A stretch of 64,000 nt of DNA, from assembly GCF_026210795.1 (NCBI RefSeq), contig NC_089434.1:3286001-3350000 (forward strand), read 5' to 3'. The DNA is from Rhizophagus irregularis (taxonomy: Eukaryota; Glomeromycota; Glomeromycetes; Glomerales; Glomeraceae). The notes beneath the pieces were generated by a model. The model ran no database searches and had not been told where the DNA came from. It saw only the letters and a list, made by a program, of their open reading frames with translations. The translations under genes and the position numbers were made by a program. Below are positions 58,101-64,000 of the stretch, piece by piece. The first letter of the stretch is position 1, and every line of letters starts with the position of its first letter.

Positions 58101-61100
58101 ACGATTAAATACCTAAATTAATATTAATTGAATAGAATTTCCCAATATTCATGAATAATTATATTATTCAATATAATTTATTTATGAATTGTGAAACTAT
58201 ATCTCATTTCTCAATAAGATTAATTATTCATTTTTTATTGTTTTCTTACAAAATAATTTCTCCATAAAGAAAAGATATACTAATGAAAAATCGTAAAAAG
58301 AATATTATTAAGATAAATAACTAATAATATATGAATAATATATGTATTCCTTTAAAAAAAATCCTACAAAGCAATTTTTTATAATAAAATTTTTTTCGGA
58401 CCATATACATAATTTTCTGATATATTATTGATTTCCAAGTCTTTTTCGTTATATTCGAATATGATGATAATTTGTCGTTAAGAAAAATTTTTTTAAAACT
58501 TTTTTTCATATCGAATCAATCAAATCATTATGCATGAGAAATTATTCTCTACCGAAAAAGTTTTTAATTTAATTGAAATTTGAAAAGGAGTTAAATATCC
58601 GTTATATGATTAAATTACTAAATTTGGATGTAATTAGTAACGCCAATCAAGCACTAATCAAGTACAAAAAAAAAATAATTCTATAACAGATTTTGTTATC
58701 ATGAATAAATAACGAATTTCCTGATTATTGTTTAACTTAAATGGAATTTTTTATCTGAAAAAAAAAAAAATAATTAAGGTTCAAAAGAAATTTCTTTATT
58801 ATGCATTCCTTTTATTATTATCTGCTTATGATGATAACAGATAAAATCATATTATTGAAGGATCACAGCGGAGGCAGGTGCAACAAAGAGAAGAACTTTT
58901 ACCATCAATTTGTTTCTGGCTTATGTAGTTATAATTTCCTTTTTAAAACAAGTCTTTTAAAATCATGATTAAATTACTAAATTTGGATGTAATTAGTAAC
59001 GCCAATCAAGCACTAATCAAAGTACAAAAAAAAATTAATTCTATAACGGATTTTGTTATCAAGAATTAAATCTGAATAAATAACGATCTCCTGATTATTG
59101 TTTAACTTAAATGGAATTTTTCGTCCGAAAAAAAAACAATTAAGGTTCAAAAGAAATTTCTTTATTATGCATTCCTTTTATTATCTGTTTATGATGATAA
59201 CAGATAAAATCATATTATTGAAGGATCACAGCGGAGGCAGGTGCAACAAAGAGAAGAACTTTTATCATCAACTTGTTTCTGGCTTATGTAGTTCTTTTAA
59301 AATAATATGATTGTAATTTGAAAGTGAACTTTTATAACTGATAAATGAAAATCAATGACTAAACCAAAGTTTTAATTATTATGCGCGACTTCTAAAAACT
59401 TTTATCATTTGTCTTCAAGTTACACCAGTGTTAGACCTGAGTAAAGAAAAATCGCATTTAAATTTTTAAAATTTTACTCGGATTTAATTTAGAGAACAAT
59501 ACAATAAATTTTTGGAAGAGTCCATTTTTATGTAAAAAAAAGTCTGATTAGTGATTTGTTATTATTTAACTTGTATGTTAAATAGAATGAAGTATTACCA
59601 AATTTAGAGTAAACTAAATCTAAGCCATTATGCAACAATTGCAGCAATTGCATCATGACAATCAATGTATTCTGAGACAGGTCTGAATCCGGTTAGTTTG
59701 GTTGTGAAATTTTTTGCTCATCAGTGCGAAAAATCAATTACAGTATATAACAAATCAAAGTAAAATTTTGTTTTACTAGTAATATTATATATATTATCGG
59801 ACCTTTTATCATCCGTCTCTAGCAATGAAAAAAAAAATGTGCAAATGTGCACAACAATAATAAAAAAAAAGAAATAAACTGTTATCAGTTCCTGAATTAG
59901 ATCTGAGTAAAAGTTGAGAATAAATTCTTTTTGAATAAAATCCTTCTGATTGTAATTTGTTCGTTTTAAGAGAACTGAATTACCAAATTTAGGAGCACTC
60001 CTGAAAAATTTTTTATAAACCGGTTACTTTTTGCCAGCACTGTAAAATATATATATATATTATTTTTTTTTGAAAAAAAAAAATTTATTTATTTTGTTAC
60101 AAATTATATATTTTGGTTCCTAATATATTAATTTCACAACTCAGATGATTACTTTTTTTTTTTGTCTTATCATTTTGTTCCCCAAGTCATATCTGGGTAA
60201 AAAAATTTTTTTTTATACTGAATAAAATGGTAATTAGTTGGAAAGAAAATTAAAATTACCAATATAGCAACGGAAAAATAATTTTTTTTAATCATTCCTT
60301 GACAAAATCCTTTTGTTTAAAAAAAAAAAATTGAATGCTTGTCATACGATTAAATTACAAAATTTAGAAATAATTTAGTAACACCAATAAATACGAAAAA
60401 ATTAATGTCACAAATAAACCTGAGTATGAACTCCGATTATTGTTACTATTGTTTTAACTTGAATGAAATTTGTCATCCCGAAAAAAAAATTGAAAAAAAA
60501 ATCTTTATTATGTATGCTTATTATGTTAACATAATGAAAAAAAAATATTTTTTTTATCATATTTGGAATAATCACGGCAGAGGCAAATAGTTGTACAGTA
60601 ATTTCCTTTTTTAATTAAAAGAATATGATTGTAATTTGTAATTGAAATTTTATAATTATAAAGTAGAAATCAATATTAAATTTTTTTTAGAATCCAGGTA
60701 AGACCCGAGTAAAAAATATCGTATCTGAAGTTCAGATCAAATAGATCTTTTTTTCTGTATCACTTATTCTATCATTTCTATGTAAATCTGATTAGCTTTA
60801 TTGTGAATTTAACTTGATTGTTAAATGAAATCAACGTTCCGAAAAAAAGGAATTGTCAAATTTGGAATTTGGAGTAAACAAAAAATATTTGATCATTATT
60901 GGCATTTTTTTTACAATAAACTTGTAAGTCGGCGTAAATTAAAGGTCCAAAAAAGTTTGTATTATCATTTCTTTTTATCATCTGCTTCTGATAATGGAAA
61001 AAAAGTATGGACACAGCGACGACAAAGAGAAAATGAACTAATATTGCCAATTTGTTCCCGAATTAAACCTGAGTAATGTCGAGAGCGATTTTTTTTCGTA

Positions 61101-62130
61101 ATTTTGTTCTTTTTAAAGATTGCCAAATTTAGAAAACACCCCTGAAAATTTTTTAATAACCATTTTAAATAACTGATAAAATTTTTTTTTTAAAAAAAAA
61201 ATCGCTATAAATTTTATTCATATTATTATTTAGTTCCTAATATATTAATTTTACAACTTGGATAATGAAATTTTTTTAGTCTTATCATTTTGTCTCCGAG
61301 TCATATCTGAGTAAATTTTTTGTTTATACTAATATAATATAATGGTAAATTACCAATTTTAAAAAATTTATTACGCATGTTATGTTATATTTGCATGTGA
61401 TTTCCCGATTAACTTACAATAAATGAAAAAATTAGGTTCAAAAAAAAAATTATGCAATGCGTTCCCTTATTATCTGCAGATAATAATTAAGTGACGAACT
61501 ATTTATCCGATTCCGATAAGTATAATCTCTTTTTTGTAAAAAAGAAGTTGGTAATTTGTAATTAAGTATTATAACAAGTTAAATATTCGTTAACTTTTAT
61601 TATACAGGTCCAAATATTTAATCATTATGCATGCGTAATTTCCATAAATTGTTATCATTCGTTTCCATGTTAGGCCTGATAAAGAAGGATTACATTTAAA
61701 CTTAACTCAGATCTAATACAAACTTCAGATATGCTAAAAAAAAAAAAAAATTTTTTTTTTTTCGGAAGAGATCTATTTTATTTAGTAATTTAATTTGTTT
61801 GAATTTAACAGTTGACTTGAATGTTAAATGGAATCGATATTCCGAAAAAAAGTTACAAAATCTAATCAAAATGTAATCAAATTATCCAAATTTATCTTGT
61901 CAATCATTCACAGAGTCAGGTCTGAGTAGTTAGTGTTATCAATTTTTTTTTTTTTTACAGCAATTGAAAGAGTTTTTAAATGTTTTTTTTTTTATATTAG
62001 TGCTCCGCTTCTGATAACGGAAAAAACATCGTATGGTTACAGCAGGAGATGACTTTTTTATTTTTTAATATAACTCAATTAAATCCGGCTGATTGTAATT
62101 TGCCATATTTAGGGTTACCCCTGAAATTTT
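52130..62130 (+). repeat. About 10-kb array of degenerate direct repeats
   Basis: A core of about 200 bases starting GGAATTTTTCGTCCGAAAAA, passing CTGCTTATGATGATAA, GGATCACAGC(A/G)(A/G)AGGCAGG and ending TTATAATTTCCTTTTT occurs at about 52913, 54417, 55950, 57259, 58740 and 59111, with older versions near 60461, 60833 and 61820. Cores are about 1.3-1.5 kb apart. Between them lie other shared segments (CGCCAATCAAGCACTAATCA, CATAAAGAAAAGATATACTA, ATTACCAAATTTAGAGTAAA). The word CTGAGTAAA recurs several times per period, suggesting a shorter ancestral monomer. Open frames within (52876, 55935, 59098) carry the same peptide because they lie on the same DNA repeat; frame and stops differ between copies, so I do not call them genes. 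Right-hand copies are the most diverged. Confidence 0.8.
58608..59290 (+). repeat. Recent 358-bp duplication inside the array
   Basis: TGATTAAATTACTAAATTTG at 58608 recurs at 58966 and both copies continue collinearly through the core to CTTGTTTCTGGCTTATGTAG (second ending at 59290). Differences are few, so this is the youngest visible amplification step of the array, at a much shorter period than the usual 1.3-1.5 kb. Confidence 0.75.
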
Positions 62131-63905
62131 TTTTTTTATAAAATACAATTCAAACTATTTTGTTCCTGTAAATTCATTCTTTGAAGTTCCATTAGTTCCA
62201 TTGAGAATATTTTATTAGTGTTACTTCGAATCAAAATAAATGTTATTCGATAATTTTCTTAAGAAAACCTTTACTTTCTATTTAAAGAATGAGTATTAAC
62301 ATTATCAAAATATATATATATTTTTTTTTTTAAAAAAAAAATTATGGTATAGTGCATTATTTTACTTTACCGTTGTTAATTCATAATTCAACCTATAAGG
62401 AACTTTGTCATAAAAAACAAAAGCGCCATAAGTTTAAATTTTTTTATGAAAAAAGGGAACCGAACATAAAAAAAAAGAAACCTTATATAAATTTTTTGAA
62501 AAAGAAATGGATAATCAATCAGTCATTTTAATTAAGTGAAGAATCAATCTCAGCGTGGAAAGAATTTTTATGTTAACTATATGAGAACATTTGCAAACAA
62601 CTATATGAAGAACGGTTTTGGTCCTATCAGTTGATTGCGTTGATTGCGTTGGAAAAAGAAATAGTCTTCTTTTTCAAAATTCAAACAAAGATAATAATTT
62701 GCTTTATGCGTCAAAAAGAAGCGTTTAATTTATGTCATGGCTTACAAATAAATTTCTTGAAAGGAGACTTGAAGGGAGAGACGTCAGAGACGTGAAAAAT
62801 AGCGAAAAAATCAACTGTCGTAAGAGAGGGTTTCTATTCGATTTTTTATGACTGCGGAATATAGCTTGAGTTAAATCAAGAACAAAAATCTTGAACTATT
62901 ATATTTCTAAGTTATCAAAAATTCTCAGATCCTGATTTTATTACTAGGATCGAAATGAATTAACAAATTTATTATTGATGCTGCTCTACAAAGGAGGAGT
63001 AGACTAGAATCTTTCTAAATGCAGTCGACGTTTAATCTCAAGATATCATCATCATCTCTTTGTCTTTTCTGCTTCCTTTTACTGGTTTATTTCACCATAT
63101 AAAATCTTTTCTCAAAAGACAATCACTGCGATAATAATTGCGGTTTGTAAAAATAATAGACAAGATAATGCCCGGATTTCGCCACCATGATCCTTCTGAT
63201 TCTTCGATATTTAGTTTTTTCTTGTGATTTACCGAGTTCTTTTAGGTAAAGAAATTCGATTAATCCATGTGAAGTTTTTCCAAGAGACAGTGGTAACTTC
63301 GTCAATATTAATTATAAAAAGATGATTTAGAGAGATCACAAATTTCAGACATATTTCACTAATTATTATCAAAGATTTTTCAGGATCTTTATGCTAAAGA
63401 TTATTCAAGAAACACCAACTCACTTTATGCACTCAATCAATACTCATTACAACATCAGTATTTTCGATACAGATGACTTCAATTAAGCGTATCATACTTT
63501 GATGTCACCGAAATTGAAATCAAAAGAAATAAGAATTCTTCTGATTGGGAGATACCAGTATTTGATTTGAGCAATTTCCAATTAATACAATTGGATTTTA
63601 ACGTATATATTCAATCGAATATCGGATATATATACCTTGGATGTCTAATTAGGGGTCTATATGTCCGACTGGGCAATGGCCAATTTCTCGACATTATAAT
63701 TTATCGATAATAGAAGACGAATCTAATTAGAGATTTAGATATCGTTGGACTAAAAAAGGTATTCTATATTTGCTAAATGCTAATTACTGATCAATATATG
63801 TAGAAAATCTCTAATTTTAAATTTATTAAAGTAAAGGGAACAGGTTTTTTCATATAAATTCTGTAAGATGTAAAAACCGATGTTTATGAACCAATTTTTC
63901 AAAAA
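62131..63905. other. Right-edge region without a confirmed gene
   Basis: AT-rich to about 62500, then less AT-rich. A 60-residue minus-strand frame at 63123-63305 (TKLPLSLGKTSHGLIEFLYL) has reasonable composition but no family is recognised. A tandem 10-mer GTTGATTGCG occurs twice at 62630-62650. Sequence around 63500-63780 has no frame of note. Confidence 0.35.
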
Positions 63906-64000
63906 ATGGTAATCGTTGTATCAAGTTCAGCCGGAAATCTTATTGATCAAATCATCGATGAGAATAACGAGTATAATGATTGTAAAAATATTCCTAAAAG
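63906..64000 (+). CDS. 5' part of a gene running off the window
   Basis: An open frame from the ATG at 63906 reads MVIVVSSSAGNLIDQIIDEN, then NEYNDCKNIPK, and is open to the window end; the same frame is open a little further upstream (DVYEPIFQK). The end AATATTCCTAAAAG has the same form as the exon end CENIPK of the small opposite-strand gene in the family A units. Many kinases of these fungi start with a helical segment of similar pattern ending in a Cys-containing helix, so this could be such an N-terminus; that is only a resemblance. Confidence 0.35.
   Translation, partial: MVIVVSSSAGNLIDQIIDENNEYNDCKNIPK

Overview
The window looks like nuclear DNA of an arbuscular mycorrhizal fungus (Glomeromycotina; a Rhizophagus-type genome fits best). 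This is inferred from very AT-rich sequence, short AT-rich GT..AG introns of about 60-80 bp, a protein kinase with the HGDLHSGN catalytic loop usual in this group, fragments of MATA-type HMG-box genes, a Crypton-like (DUF3504) recombinase, a MULE-like transposase relic, and many small inverted-repeat elements. No rRNA, tRNA or CRISPR array was seen.

Layout. 0.4-4 kb: first unit of a dispersed tandem gene family (family A). 4.5-6.1 kb: frameshifted Crypton recombinase. 6.8-8.5 kb: a divergent pair of intact multi-exon genes of unknown function, partly too short to show as single open frames. 8.5-16.7 kb: AT-rich, gene-poor, with two small inverted-repeat elements, decayed coding sequence and degenerate repeats. 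17.1-17.6 kb: internally deleted Tc1/mariner element. 18-38 kb: further family A units at 18.2, 24.9 (broken), 28.1, 31.7 (relic) and 36.3 kb, the second split by a decayed MULE-like element (20.2-24.3 kb). 40.4-41.9 kb: intact two-exon protein kinase. 42-46.8 kb: orphan and inverted pieces of the same unit, a broken membrane-protein gene, and an inverted family A gene at 46.1-46.6 kb. 47.4-48 kb: a MITE nested inside another MITE. 51.5 kb: a very diverged, minus-strand relative of family A. 52-62 kb: a roughly 10-kb array of degenerate direct repeats. 63.9 kb: start of a gene leaving the window.

The most distinctive content is family A: at least six recognisable full-length or nearly full-length copies plus one relic and one distant relative. 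The proteins are about 175-195 residues, Asn/Gln/Ser/Thr-rich and probably disordered, with an N-terminal MEH-type short repeat and a conserved C-terminal hydrophobic IPGFKIIVIP motif. Each copy has a conserved promoter and sits before a conserved 1-3 kb downstream block holding relics of an HMG-box gene, a kinase C-terminus and a small opposite-strand two-exon frame. Promoter and downstream block types are shuffled between copies, so recombination between units is likely. I cannot assign family A a function.
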